NCBI GenBank assembly: GCA_000347575.1
Contig: APCU01000006.1
Location: 3,925 to 37,019, forward strand
Source: Candidatus Caldatribacterium saccharofermentans OP9-77CS
Lineage (GTDB): Bacteria; Atribacterota; Atribacteria; Atribacterales; Caldatribacteriaceae
Direction: 5' to 3'
DNA length: 33,095 bases
The position numbers and the translations under genes are program-made. Positions 32,969 through 33,095 of the stretch are shown in pieces (position 1 is the first letter of the stretch; the number at the start of each line of letters is the position of its first letter). The notes under the pieces are model-generated. The model did not search any database. It saw only the letters and a program-made list of their open reading frames with translations, and was not told the origin of the DNA.

Positions 32969-33095
32969 GGAGTTCCCGAATCTCCCTCTCCAGAGCCTCC
33001 TTTTCCTTCTCACCGAGGGGCTTTAAGGGTTTCCTGGGGAAGCCACCCTCAAAGCCAAAGAGGTCCATGGCCGCCTTCACACCACTCACACCGTA
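32943..33095 (-). CDS. DapA/NanA-family lyase or aldolase, C-terminal fragment
   Basis: The last 50 codons of a gene entering from the right edge. The sequence YGVSGVKAAMDLFGFEGGFPR, read in parts as GVKAAMDLFGF then GGFPRKPLKPLGEKEKEALE, is the usual end of the dihydrodipicolinate synthase/N-acetylneuraminate lyase family: VKAALxxLG, a Pro-rich turn with RxPLxPL, and a final helix with (E)xE(R)xxLxxxL. The catalytic Lys and Tyr are outside the window, so substrate cannot be given. The neighbouring SorC regulator and rpiB favour a sugar-acid aldolase over lysine biosynthesis, which is inference. Confidence 0.75.
   Translation of the reverse strand, partial: YGVSGVKAAMDLFGFEGGFPRKPLKPLGEKEKEALEREIRELLATFSRSQ

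Noticed and set aside
1-33095. Defence island, CRISPR array, prophage or insertion sequence
   Set aside because: No transposase, integrase, Cas, restriction or phage-like gene and no regularly spaced direct repeats were seen on either strand.

Overview
The window is a compact bacterial chromosome segment in which every gene I can support lies on the minus strand, so transcription runs from high to low coordinates. No stretch longer than about 110 bases lacks a gene, and I saw no rRNA, tRNA, CRISPR array, insertion sequence or phage gene. Gene content suggests an anaerobic, probably thermophilic, fermentative bacterium: an NAD-linked electron-bifurcating [FeFe]-hydrogenase type operon, an HspR-type heat-shock operon, an M42 aminopeptidase, a GH57 glycosidase, a type 2 IleRS and a citramalate synthase. 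A lineage such as Atribacterota/Caldatribacterium, or another deep-branching thermophile, would fit. That placement is inference from gene content; no marker gene in the window settles it.

Layout in transcription order from the right edge. (1) 33095-31467: tail of a DapA/NanA-family lyase, a SorC-family regulator split in two by an apparent one-base deletion, and RpiB. (2) 31394-6366: one almost gapless run of 20 genes covering about 25 kb: NagD-type HAD phosphatase, cimA, a degenerate phosphoglucose-isomerase-like protein, PHP phosphoesterase, folD, metallophosphoesterase, GH57 glycosidase, a frameshifted glgC, a secreted Ig-like protein, a small heat-shock protein, lon, M42 peptidase, a GalT-like nucleotidyltransferase, a second glgC-like gene, a small membrane protein, a SurA/PrsA-type foldase, tldD, tldE, ileS, a LysM/M23 endopeptidase and an HD-domain hydrolase. 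Most neighbours overlap by 1-28 bases or are separated by fewer than 20. (3) 6329-1965: a heat-shock operon hsp20-dnaJ-hspR-clpB behind a perfect-consensus promoter that carries a HAIR-like inverted repeat, the expected HspR operator. (4) 1933-1: a second consensus promoter and the start of a hydrogenase-type operon (NuoE-like, HATPase, thioredoxin-like ferredoxin, HydB/NuoF-like), which runs off the left edge.

Functional themes are storage-glucan metabolism (two GlgC paralogues, a GH57 enzyme, a GalT/ADP-glucose-phosphorylase-like protein and a PGI-like protein), proteostasis (two Hsp20s, DnaJ, ClpB, Lon, M42, TldD/TldE, SurA) and envelope maintenance (LysM-M23, SurA, the secreted Ig-like protein). 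The most useful observations are the HspR operator candidate and its 10-base phased repeats, a ClpB with a ClpC-like short middle domain, a DnaJ with half the usual zinc module, a probable PGI pseudoenzyme, and four apparent one-base indels in G/C runs. Three of the indels lie within 340 bases. They should be resolved before anyone calls these genes dead.
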